64,000 bases of DNA from contig SKCR01025354.1 of the NCBI GenBank assembly GCA_019454045.1, positions 62,001 through 126,000 on the forward strand, written 5' to 3'. Of this stretch, positions 34,836-45,645 are shown one piece after another. The first letter of the stretch is position 1; every line of letters starts with the position of its first letter. The notes beneath the pieces were generated by a model. It was not told where the DNA came from, did no database searches, and saw only the letters and a list, made by a program, of their open reading frames with translations. A program made the translations under genes and the position numbers. This stretch comes from Zanthoxylum bungeanum (taxonomy: Eukaryota > Streptophyta > Magnoliopsida > Sapindales > Rutaceae).

Positions 34836-35486
34836 ATGGAAGCCACTTCAAGAAGACGAGTTGAAAACATCTGTGTGTTTTGCGGTAGTAGTATTGGTAC
34901 TAAACCGCAATACGTAGAAGCAGCACAGGAATTGGGTCGAGTCTTAGCTGCAAGGAATATGCACTTAGTATATGGCGGAGGCAATCTTGGACTAATGGGG
35001 ATCGTTTCAAAGGCCGTACAGGAATGAGGTAGTCATGTTTTGGGAATCATCCCAAAACCCTTGGCATAAGCAAATCTTATTGAATCATCAAACGGAGAGG
35101 AACTGATCGTGCCAGGTATGTCTGAAACGGTAGAAATGATTACCCGTGCTGATGCTTTTATTGCTTTGCCATGTGGCTTAGGCACATTGGAGGAAATTTT
35201 TATAATGTTATCTTGGGCGAACCTGAACATACACCAGAAACCAATTGGACTGTTTAACGTTGATGGATTTTATGATTTTCTTTGTGTGTTTCTTGATGAT
35301 GCCCGGAGAAATGGGTTTGTGTCAAAACCTTTAAAAGAACTCCTCTTTACTGCCAGAACTGCTCTGGATCTACTTGACCAACTCTTAGCCTATGAACCAG
35401 AAGTTGACCCTATCCTTTCAAAGATAAATTGGTCTGAGGACGATCGTGGTAAGAGGCGTCGTGTTAATCTGGATCTTAACCTTTAA
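34836..35486 (+). pseudogene. LOG-like cytokinin riboside 5'-monophosphate phosphoribohydrolase captured by Gypsy-2
   Basis: The frame spans 216 codons, the usual LOG length, without introns. It has CVFCGSS (13-19), [12 protein letters not shown] (44-55), DAFIALPCGLGTLEE (106-120) and IHQKPIGLFNVDGFY. LOG enzymes remove ribose 5-phosphate from cytokinin nucleotides to yield active cytokinins in the cytosol. The family motif PGGxGTxxE reads PCGLGTLEE here, so the second position, normally glycine, is cysteine. Two stops break the frame (TGA 35025, codon 64; TAA 35067, codon 78) with no frameshift. Plant LOG genes normally have introns, so capture through a spliced transcript is likely. The C-terminus ends RRRVNLDLNL. 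It lies between the unknown ORF and the 3' UTR, in the same sense as gag-pol. Confidence 0.9.
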
Positions 35487-36940
35487 TTTCTTGTATAATT
35501 GCAGCTAATCAGGCATTATCTTCTAAACTCTTCTTCTACTGTTTAGGGAGTAGATGATGGTTTGGTGTCTTCTTTCACTCACTACCTTTCTATAAGGAAA
35601 AGCTGTGAAGGCACCTAGATAATCATTCACCCGTAGCTCATTGTGATAGACTAATTTGGAGGACTCATTGTTTATTCCTGACACCAAGCGATAAGAGCCT
35701 AAGAGGCTTGGGTACTTAAGAGAGCCTGCTCCACCCTCCCTCTTGGGAATCTACAACGGGAAATCTACCTTGTTTTTATTTTGTGTGTTATTTTTATTTT
35801 TAGTCCAAATTTTTCGAAAAAAAACAAAAAAATTGAAAAATTTTCAAAAATTACAAAAATATTTTGCATTTTTATTTGACTAAATCATGGTAAAATTGGT
35901 AAGAAATAGTTGTGTAAGGAATTCTCACTCCTGATACGTATTTCAAACCTATTTCGAAACAAATTAATTTTTGTTTATTTCCTTTTGAATTATTTAATTT
36001 GTGAATTCTCCATAATACTGACTAAAATGAATCTTCATACGCTCAGTTAGCAGGTATTATCAACATACATGGAAACATACGGACATGAGCTAAAATTGAA
36101 AAGTTTGTAATATCCAGTGCTCTAGTTCATTTGGAGGAAGCATCTCAAAAGGTGATGGAATAAAAAAAATACGTCTGAGATCCGAGTAATTAAGTCTGTA
36201 AGGGTGTTTTAACACCTAGTTCCCTAAAACCAACTGGTTTGGGAGTCACTGGCCCAAAGCTCGCTACATGGATCAAAAAGATGACAGAAAAAATATATAT
36301 ATATCTGAAGTCTGAGTAATTAAGTCCGTAGGGGTGTCTTAACATCTGGTGCCCTAAAGCCAACTGGTTTGGGAGCCACCGACCCAACACTCGCTACATA
36401 GATGGAAGATATTATATAAAAAAAAAATAGAGAAAAAAAAATCAGAAAAATCAGAAAATTTATTCCATTACTACAAAAAGGTGTGAATTCTGATAAAACT
36501 TTAGGACAAAAAAAATTACTCTCTTATCAACTATACTTATGACTGTTGTGGGCAAAAATGAGTTGTTTAATATTTTACTGGTTGTGTATATGAAGAATGA
36601 TAAAATAATCGGAGAATTTACTTATTCAGTAATTTAGAATGAAACAAAACAATTAGTAACTTGGAGTAGAAGTTTCACCTAATTAGTCACTAACTTCTTT
36701 ATTCTCTTTTCTCTTGTCTTTTTGCTTTTGTGTGCATTAGTTTCATTACATTTTTACTTTTATAAAATGTTTGTGGGTATCATTGCTGTAAACCCTCACG
36801 AGACTACAACTCATCCACTAGGGACACATAGGGGTTTAAAGGCTTGTTGCATATGCTAAATGCAACCGTCATCCCTACGAAAATGGCTTAGTTAAATTTT
36901 ATTATGTTATTTTATTTTGCTCGAGGACTAGCAAAATGTT
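35487..36940 (+). other. Gypsy-2 3' untranslated region
   Basis: About 1.45 kb between the LOG copy and the PPT with no coding signal. It has A-rich tracts (35810-35860, 36415-36450) and a directly repeated module at 36175-36404. Confidence 0.7.
36175..36404 (+). repeat. Duplicated stem-loop module in the gypsy 3' UTR
   Basis: Two copies of about 100 bp (36175-36274 and 36305-36404, period 130). Each contains GGTGTYTTAACAYC, able to form a short hairpin, and AARCC-AACT-GGTTT, a second hairpin extended by CCC and GGG. The same module, also duplicated, lies in Gypsy-3 (50805-51045, minus strand) beside a quite different LTR. Conservation suggests an RNA function, but that is inference. Confidence 0.7.
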
Positions 36941-36953
36941 AGGTTTGGGGGTG
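36941..36953 (+). other. Polypurine tract of Gypsy-2
   Basis: AGGTTTGGGGGTG directly precedes the TGATGAG start of the 3' LTR; Gypsy-3 has GGTTGGGGGTG at the same place. Confidence 0.88.
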
Positions 36954-38896
36954 TGATGAGTGGTCAATGTATCACTATTTTCCACTTATTTAACTTAATA
37001 TTTTGTATAGTTTCTTGAGTTTTGTGAATATTTTGATGTGTTTTGTGTTATTTTGTAGATAAATAAAGTTTCAGGACATTCTAGAGGTGATTTGAAGCAA
37101 AACTGTGAAAATTGGCAAAAAGGGTATTTTGGTAATTTTGGAGCGTCGCGACACCGAAACCCTTGGCGTCCCGACCTCTAACGTGGGCCGAAGGCTGCTA
37201 ACATGCACCAGGTCAACAAGTCAAATTTTGACAAGTTTGACTTTGCTGACGTGAGCCGTGCCACGTGTCATCATCACAAGGGATCCGCTAACGTGCGCCG
37301 CATGCCACGGGTCAAAAATTCAACGAGCCGACATCAGCCAGCCGCCTTGCCACGTGTCACCTTATCGCTTCAGCCGCCCTGCCACGTGTCAGATAAGACC
37401 AGAAGCAACGAATCAGAAAATGCCACGTCAGCGCGTCGCGCCGCGCAAGGCTTGCGCGGCCCGACGCGCTCCACTTACTCGGGCCTATAAATTCGGCTGG
37501 AATTTTCAGTTTCAAATGTACCACTTCCTCTGAATTCTCTGATGTAAATAGGGAGTTCTCTTCTTAGTTTCTTTAAAATTTCAGTTTTAATTACGTTTTG
37601 TAATAGTAATTTTCTTCTATAATAGTAATAGTAATTTTCTTTCTTAAACTTTTTTTACTTTTACTATTCAACCATGAGGAGGTAACTTCTCCATGCTAAG
37701 GTAAAAAGGTAATTCTTTTACTATTTCTATTTAGATTAATCTCCCTTAAAATATAATATATAAACTATTTAAAACCTGACTTAATGAGGATACTGCCATA
37801 CTGGTCGGTTGGTTATTCAAATTAATCCGGTTAAACCTGACTTAATGAGGATACCGCCATACTGGTCGGTTGGTTTATTTATTGTTCCGCCTTTATGGCT
37901 GGTTTATTTATTGTTCTGCCTTTATGGCTGGTTTATTTTGCTTCCGCCTTTATGGCTGGTTTATTGATAAATATTACCGCCTTAATGGCTGGTTAGATTT
38001 AATTTGACATATTCAGGTTACCGCCTATATGGCTGGTTGGAAAAATTATCCCAAGTATATATATTATATTATGGGAGATATCTAAATAGTAAATAGTAGA
38101 AGTTAATTCATTTTACCTTAGCATTTCATTTTATTGTAATTTATTATTCCACAATTACTTTTTAGCAATTTTGCTTTATGTCTTTTAAGTTTTTACCAAC
38201 TTTAGCTATGTGTTGTAACTAAGTTAGTTATCTAGGGTTGTGATAAAATCTAATATCACCGGTTTATAAGGGGTTAGATTATAATTTGGGTAATTAAAAG
38301 ATTTATTTATTGAGTCATAATCTTAATGCTTTTTATTAACTGGCCACTAATAAAATTGACAAGGTAAACTAAAAATGAACTAGACATAGGGATTTTAAGT
38401 TTAAAGACCTTAGACTCAATAGCCCACGATCTTCTTTGTGGATAGATAACCCTTTAATAGATTTCCTTACAGGATAAGAATATACCTGTTGGGCGGGGGT
38501 AGTCATAATTGGAACTTAATCTTAATGAATCTAGGTAATTTGGTTGACATAGACATATGGTTCAATTGGATTATACTAGGTGTTTGTAAATGATCATCGA
38601 AAGAGGCTTTTACATAATTTAATATTCCAGATTAATAAATCAATATTTTACCCAACTATAATATAACCACTTCATCTTTAAATAATATTGGAAGAATTCA
38701 CAACCCTATATAGTTTTATAATTTGAATTTTCATTAATCTACTTTCACGCAATTTAATTTACTTGTTTTAAATTTAGAATCATCGTCATTTTAAATCAAT
38801 CAAACAACCTGTTAGATACTAGTAATCACTTGACCTCATAAAATTAATAGATTAGGTTCTAAGTCCTCGTGGGATCGATACTTTTTATACTACTTG
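36954..38896 (+). repeat. 3' LTR array of Gypsy-2, unit 1
   Basis: It begins with the true LTR start TGATGAGTGG and runs to ACTACTTG, about 46 bases short of the LTR end, where it joins unit 2 (TTGTATAG). It is closest to the 5' LTR. It has its own palindrome and TATA box (37440-37492). Confidence 0.92.
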
Positions 38897-40784
38897 TATA
38901 GTTTCTTGATTTTTGTGAATATTTTGATTTGTTTTGTGTTATTTTGTATATAAATAAAGTTTCAGGACATTCTGGAGGTGATTTGAAGCAAAACTGTGAA
39001 AATTGGCAAAAAGGGTATTTTGGTAAGTTTGGAGAATCGCGACACCGAAACCCTTGGCGTCCCGAACTCTAACGTGTGTCGGAGGCTGCTAACATGCACC
39101 AGGTCAAAAAGTCAAAGTTTGCAAGTTTGACTTTGCTTATGTGAGACGTGCCACGTGTCATCATCACAAGCGATCCGCTAATGTGCGCCGCATGCCACAT
39201 GTCAAAAATTCAACGAGCCGACATCAGCCAGCCGCCTTGCCACGTGTCACCTTATCACTTTAGCCGCCCTGCCATGTGTCAGATAAGACCAGAAGCAACG
39301 AATCAGAAAATGCCACGTCAGCGCGTCGCGCCGCGCAAGGCTTGCGCGGCCCGACGCGCTCCACTTACTCGGGCCTATAAATTCGGCTCGAATTTTCAGT
39401 TTCAAATGTACCACTTCCTTTGAATTCTCTAATGTAAATAGGGTGTTCTCTTCTTAGTTTCTTTAAAATTTCAGTTTTAATTACGTTTTGTAATAGTAAT
39501 TTTCTTCTATAATAGTAATAGTAATTTTCTTTCTTAAACTTTTTTACTTTTACTATTCAACCATGAGGAGGTAACTTCTCCATGCTAAGGTAAAAAGGTA
39601 ATTCTTTTACTATTGCTATTTAGATTAATCTCCCTTAAAATATAATATATAAACTATTTAAAACCTGACTTAATGAGGATACCGCCATACTGGTCGGTTG
39701 GTTATTCAAATTAATCCGGTTAAACCTGACTTAATGAGGATACCGCCATACTGGTCGGTTGGTTTATTTATTGTTCCGCCTTTATGGCTGGTTTATTTAT
39801 TGTTCCGCCTTTATGGCTGGTTTATTTTGGTTCCGCCTTTATGGCTGGTTTATTGATAAATATTACCGCCTTAATGGCTGGTTGGATTTAATTTGACATA
39901 ATCAGGTTACCACCTATATGGCTGGTTGGAAAAATTATCACAAGTATATATATTATATTATAGGAGATATCTAAATAGTAAATAATAGAAGTTAATTCCT
40001 TTTACCTTAGCATTTCATTTTATTGTAATTTATTATTCCACAATTACTTTTTAGCAATTTTGCTTTATGTCTTTTAAGTTTTTACCAACTTTAGCTATGT
40101 GTTGTAACTAAGTTAGTTATCTAGGGTTGTGATAAAATCTAATATCACCGGTTTATAAGGGGTTAGATTATAATTTGGGTAATTAAAAGATTTATTTATT
40201 GAGTCATATTCTTAATGCTTTTTATTAACTGGCCACTAATAAAATTGACTAGGTAAACTAAAAATGAACTAGACATAGGGATTTTAAGTTTAAAGACCTT
40301 AGACTCAATAGCCCACGATCTTCTTTGAGGATAGATAACCCTTTAATAGATTTCCTTACAGGATAAGAATATACCTGTTGGGCGGGGGTAGTCATAATTG
40401 GAACTTAATCTTAATGAATCTAGGTAATTTGGTTGACATAGACATATGGTTCAATTGGATTATACTAGGTGTTTGTAAATGATCATCGAAAGAGGCTTTT
40501 ACATAATTTAATATTCCAGATTAATAAATCAATATTTTACCCAATTATAATATAATCACTTCATCTTTAAATAATATTGGAAGAATTCACAACCCTAGAT
40601 AGTTTTATAACTTGAATTTTCATTAATCTACTTTCACGCAATTTAATTTACTTGTTTTAAATTTAGAATCATCGTCATTTTAAATCAATCAAACAACCTG
40701 TTAGATACTAGTAATCACTTGACCTCATAAATTAATAGATTAGGTTCTAAGTCCTCGTGGGATCGATACTTTTTATACTACTTG
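38897..40784 (+). repeat. 3' LTR array of Gypsy-2, unit 2
   Basis: It starts inside the LTR (TATAGTTTCTTG, LTR base 53) and ends again at ACTACTTG. The period to the next unit is 1888 bp (1891 for the first). It shares variants with unit 3 against unit 1 and the 5' LTR, such as GAGAATCGCGACACC and CGTCGGAGGCTGC or its close form. Neither end is a TG or CA terminus and no TSD is present, so it is a tandem duplication and not an insertion. Confidence 0.92.
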
Positions 40785-42719
40785 TATAGTTTCTTGAGTT
40801 TTGTGAATATTTTGATGTGTTTTGTGTTATTTTGTAGATAAATAAAGTTTCAGGACATTCTGGAGGTGATTTGAAGCAAAACTGTGAAAATTGGCAAAAA
40901 GGGTATTTTGGTAATTTTGGAGAATCGCGACACCGAAACCCTTGGCGTCCCGAACTCTAACGTGCGTCGGAGGCTGCTAACATGCACCAGGTCAACAAGT
41001 CAAAGTTTGACAAGTTTGACTTTGCTGATGTGAGCCGTGCCACGTGTCATCATCACAAGCGATCCGCTAATGTGCGCCGCATGCCACATGTCAAAAATTC
41101 AACGAGCCGACATCAGCCAGCCGCCTTGCCACGTGTCACCTTATCACTTTAGCCGCCCTGCCACGTGTCAGATAAGACCAGAAGCAACGAATCAGGAATT
41201 ACCACGTCAGCGCGTCGCGCCGCGCAAGGCTTGCGCGGCCCGACGAGCTCCACTTACTCGGGCCTATAAATTCGGCTCGAATTTTCAGTTTCAAATGTAC
41301 CACTTCCTCTGAATTCTCTAATGTAAATAGAGAGTTCTCTTCTTAGTTTCTTTAAAATTTCAGTTTTAATTACGTTTTGTAATAGTAATTTTCTTCTATA
41401 ATAGTAATAGTAATTTTCTTTCTTAAACTTTTTTTACTTTTACTATTCAACCATGAGGAGGTAACTTCTCCATGCTAAGGTAAAACGGTAATTCTTTTAC
41501 TATTGCTATTTAGATTAATCTCCCTTAAAATATAATATATAAACTATTTAAAACATGACTTAATGAGGATACCGCCATACTGGTCGGTTGGTTATTCAAA
41601 TTAATCCGGTTAAACCTGACTTAATGAGGATACCGCCATACTGGTCAGTTGGTTTATTTATTGTTCCGCCTTTATGGCTGGTTTATTTATTGTTCCGCCT
41701 TTATGGCTTGTTTATTTTGGTTCCGCCTTTATGGCTGGTTTATTGATAAATATTACCGCCTTAATGGCTGGTTAGATTTAATTTGACATATTTAGGTTAC
41801 CGCCTATATGGCTGGTTGGCAAAATTATCACAAGTATATATATTATATTATGGGAGATATCTAAATAGTAAATAGTAGAAGTTAATTCATTTTACCTTAG
41901 CATTTCATTTTATTGTAATTTATTATTCCACAATTACTTTTTAGCAATTTTGCTTTATGTCTTTTAAGTTTTTACCAACTTTAGCTATGTGTTGTAACTA
42001 AGTTAGTTATCTAGGGTTGTGATAAAATCTAATATCACCGGTTTATAATTGGTTAGATTATAATTTGGGTAATTAAAAGATTTATTTATTGAGTCATAAT
42101 CTTAATGCTTTTTATTAACTGGCCACTAATAAAATTGATTAGGTAAACTTAAAATGAACTAGACATAGGGATTTTAAGTTTAAAGACCTTAGACTCAATA
42201 GCCCACGATCTTCTTTGAGGATAGATAACCCTTTAATAGATTTCCTTACAGGATAGGAATATACCTGTTGGGCGGGGTAGTCATAATTGGAACTTAATCT
42301 TAATGAATCTAGGTAATTTGGTTGACATAGACATATGGTTCAATTGGATTATACTAGGTATTTGTAAATGATCATCGAAAGAGGCTTTTACATAATTTAA
42401 TATTCCAGATTAATAAATCAATATTTTACCCAACTATAATATAACCACTTCATCTTTAAATAATATTGGAAGAATTCACAACCCTAGATAGTTTTATAAT
42501 TTGAATTTTCATTAATCTACTTTCACGCAATTTAATTTACTTGTTTTAAATTTAGAATCATCATCATTTTAAATCAATCAAACAACCTGTTAGATACTAG
42601 TAATCACTTGACCTCATAAAATTAATAGATTAAGTTCTAAGTCCTCGTGGGATCGATACTTTTTATACTACTTGAACGATACATGTGCTTGCGTTATACG
42701 CGTGTGATTACGCATGTCA
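40785..42719 (+). repeat. 3' LTR array of Gypsy-2, unit 3, with true LTR end
   Basis: It starts at TATAGTTTCTTG like unit 2 and runs through to the true end GCATGTCA, followed by the TSD GTTTG (42720-42724). Total array length is 5766 bp against 1988 bp for the 5' LTR, which equals exactly two additional units of about 1889 bp. Confidence 0.92.
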
Positions 42720-42724
42720 GTTTG

Positions 42725-45631
42725 TTATAAACATATCTACTACCAGTTTTAAAAATTGGATTTTTGATACTGGATGTGGTACATACATATGTACTGATGT
42801 GCAGCATCTGCTGATTAGCAGGATACTGGCTTCAGATGAGATCGACCTACGAGTCAGAAACGGGACGAGAGTCGCTGTTTTGGCTGTTGGGAACCTAAGT
42901 TTTTGAACTGCTCTTTAGGGCATGTACTTAAATTAAGAAACTGTTATAATATACCTAGTTTGACTAGAAACATTATCTCTATATCTAGTTTAACCAGTTG
43001 CCGGTATACCTTTATGTTCCAGAACACTGAGTGTTTTTTTTTATAAAGAAAATATTGAGATATACACATTAGATGTGAATAACAATATTTATATTTTGAA
43101 TATAAACAAATCTCAAACTTATAACATGACAAACAAAAAGCTCAAACTGAGTAAATCAGATGAGACTTATTTGTGGCATTGTCATCTGGGACACATTAAG
43201 AAGAATCGTATATCTACTCTTTGGAAGAATGGATACTATGACATCTTTGATCTTTAATCATATGATGTATGCGAATCTTGTTTATTAGGCAAAGTGCTTA
43301 AAACGCCTTTTAGCAGTAAAGGTATAAGTGCCACCGAGCTGTTAGCCCTCGTTCATGGTGACGTATATGGGCCCATGTCTAGCTAGGCTAGAGGTGGATA
43401 TCAATACTTCATAACCTGTACGGATGTTGCATCACGTTATGGTTATATGTGTCTTATGAAACACAAGTTGGAAATATTTGATAAATTCTAAGAGTTTCGA
43501 CACGAAGTAAAGAAAAACATACTGAAAAAAGTATTAAAACATTACGGTTGGACCGTGGTGAAGAATACTTTAATAATGAGTTTCTAGATTAATTGAAAGA
43601 ATATGATATTCTTTCACAATGGACTCCTCCCGGAACACCTCAATCGAGTAGTGTGTCCGAACAGAGAAACTGAACTTTATTGGACATGGTAAGGTCAATG
43701 ATGAGTCGCTCTGAGCTACCAATTTCCTTCACGGGATAAGCATTGAGCTGTGTAATACTTATTTTCAATAAGGTTCTGTCAAAGTCTATTGGACAGACTC
43801 CATATGAAATATGGACTGGAAAGATACCGGGTTTCTCATTCCTGATGATTTGGGGATGCTAGGCATGTTAAACGTTTGGATGGTACCAAACTAGAATCCA
43901 AATCAGATAAGTGCCTATTTGTAATTGGTTATCCTAGGGAAACCAGTGAATATTACTTATATAACCCACAAGAGAACAAGGTATTTGTTGCTCTTCATGC
44001 TGTTTTCCTTGAAAAGGAATTCCTATATACAGTGGTAAGTGGGAGAAAAGTAAGACTCGATAAAAATCAGAGTAATACTGTTCCTGGCACCGATTCCTAA
44101 TGGAACATGAACAGTTCATCAGGGATGAGACTGTTCCACAATCTTCTAATACACAGAACCGCGTAGGTTGGAGAGAGTCAGAAAATAACCTTAGAGGTAT
44201 GGGTTTCTGATCTCACATCATAAAGATATTAATCTTATTGAGGATAATAAGCCGGCTACGTATGAGGTAGCGATACAAGGTATCGACTCTGCTATATGGC
44301 AAGGTGTCATGAAGTCCGAAATGGATTCCTTGTATACAACCAAGTTTGGACACTAGTTGATGTACCAAAAGACATTGTGCCTATTGGTAGCAAATGAGTC
44401 TTCATGGTGAAGACAGACATGGATGGCAACATACAAACGTACAAAGCTAGGCTTGTAGCGAAATGGTATCGTCATCAACATGGTGTCGATTACGATGAAA
44501 CCTTTTACCCGTTGCCATGATTAAATCCATTTGGATATGGTTGTTGTTGCTGTATATTTTGATTATGAAATATGGCAGCTGGACGTCAAAACTGATTTCC
44601 TTAACGGAAACCTTATGGAGGATGTTTTAAATAACAGCCTTACGGTTTTGTCGCGGCAAAACATGCAAACAAGGTTTGCAAGTTAAATCGATCCATTATG
44701 GATTGAAACAAGCATTGCGTTCTTGGAACCAATGTTTTAACGAGATCATAATGGTATATGGTTTCATTCAAAACGAAGATGATTCTTGTGTATATAAGAA
44801 AGTTAGTGGGAGCGCACTGACATTCGATGTCCTATACATTGATGATGTAATATTTCTTAGCAATGACATTCCCATACTAAAATCGGTGAAAGCTTGGCTT
44901 TCATTAAGATTCTTCAACAAAAACTTGGAAGAGGCAACCTTTATTCTAGGAATAAAGATCTACTAGGATAGATCTAAATGTTTTTGGCACTCTCCGAGAA
45001 CTCGTACATTGAAAGACATGTACGCGACCTGGTGTCTCATATGCTTTGAGCATGTGGAGTCACAATCAGGCTGATCCAAGTGATGGTCACCGGATTGATG
45101 TTGAGAACATCCTTGAGTATCTTAGACGAACTAAAGATGCTTTCTTAATTTATGAAGATGGAGAACTTGAGGTGACTGGGATCACCGATGCAAGTTTCCA
45201 AACCGATAAAGATGACTGTAAGTCGCAATAAGTGTACTTATTTATTTGAACAACGGAACAATGAGCTGGAGATCTTCCAAGCAAGATATTGTTGCCGATT
45301 CAACAACAAAAACGGAATATATTGTTGTGGCTAAGGCAGCAAAAGAAGCATTTTGGATCTATAAAATTCCTAATTGGATTAGGAGTAGTTCTATTAGCAA
45401 CTGAGCTGGGCTACAGCGCAGGCTAAGGAATTACGGTCTCATCAATGATCCAAGTATGTACTTCGACCATTTCATTTGATCTGTGAGATCATACATCGTG
45501 GCGATGTCAAGATCAAAAGATCGTTTCAGATGATAATCATTAAATATCCACTGATGAAAGCGATATCTCAGCAAAAGTATGAGCGACCCGTACATAGTTC
45601 AGGTGTTGGACACTTGAGTGATTGGCTATAG
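42725..45631 (+). pseudogene. Copia-E pol remnant
   Basis: It resumes copia pol after Gypsy-2. The protease has an intact FDTGCGTYICTDVQ (about 42765), unlike Copia-A. Then come pre-integrase WHCHLGHI ... CESCLLGK (43170-43290), an integrase core with many stops, MDGTKLESKSDKCLF (43876), RT with YGLKQALRSWNQ and LYIDDVIFLSND (about 44850; valine of YVDD replaced by isoleucine), and RNase H with TGITDASFQTD (about 45175). Frameshifts and stops lie throughout; the longest open piece is under 100 codons. It reaches the position of the normal copia stop just before the PPT. Confidence 0.85.
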
Positions 45632-45634
45632 GCC

Positions 45635-45645
45635 AAGTGGGAGAT
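45635..45645 (+). other. Polypurine tract of Copia-E
   Basis: AAGTGGGAGAT immediately before the 3' LTR, as in the other copia elements. Confidence 0.88.

Larger units (their letters stand above)
26518..42719 (+). mobile_element. Gypsy-2: complete Athila-type element carrying a LOG gene copy
   Basis: It is 16.2 kb, flanked by GTTTG (26513-26517 and 42720-42724). Order: 5' LTR, PBS, gag, pol, a 26-bp conserved block, a short unknown ORF, a LOG-like gene, a 3' UTR with a duplicated module, PPT, and a 3' LTR expanded to 5766 bp by two extra tandem units of about 1.89 kb. Without the extra units the element would be about 12.4 kb. The coding region is inactivated mostly by single-base nonsense changes and a few frameshifts. 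Gypsy-1 is a diverged sister. Confidence 0.95.

Noticed and set aside
37258..37533. 91-codon open frames repeated in the LTR units (also 39148-39423 and 41037-41312; a shorter related one at 26873-27097)
   Set aside because: They lie over the G-box region, palindrome and TATA box. They are alike only because the LTR units are recent copies, and the solo LTR does not keep the frame.
36954..42719. Three nested or adjacent solo LTRs
   Set aside because: Inner junctions lack TG/CA ends and TSDs and fall at the same internal LTR positions, so it is tandem duplication.
26518..42719. Integrated plant pararetrovirus
   Set aside because: There is an integrase domain, tRNA-primed LTRs and TSDs, and no movement protein; it is an LTR retrotransposon.
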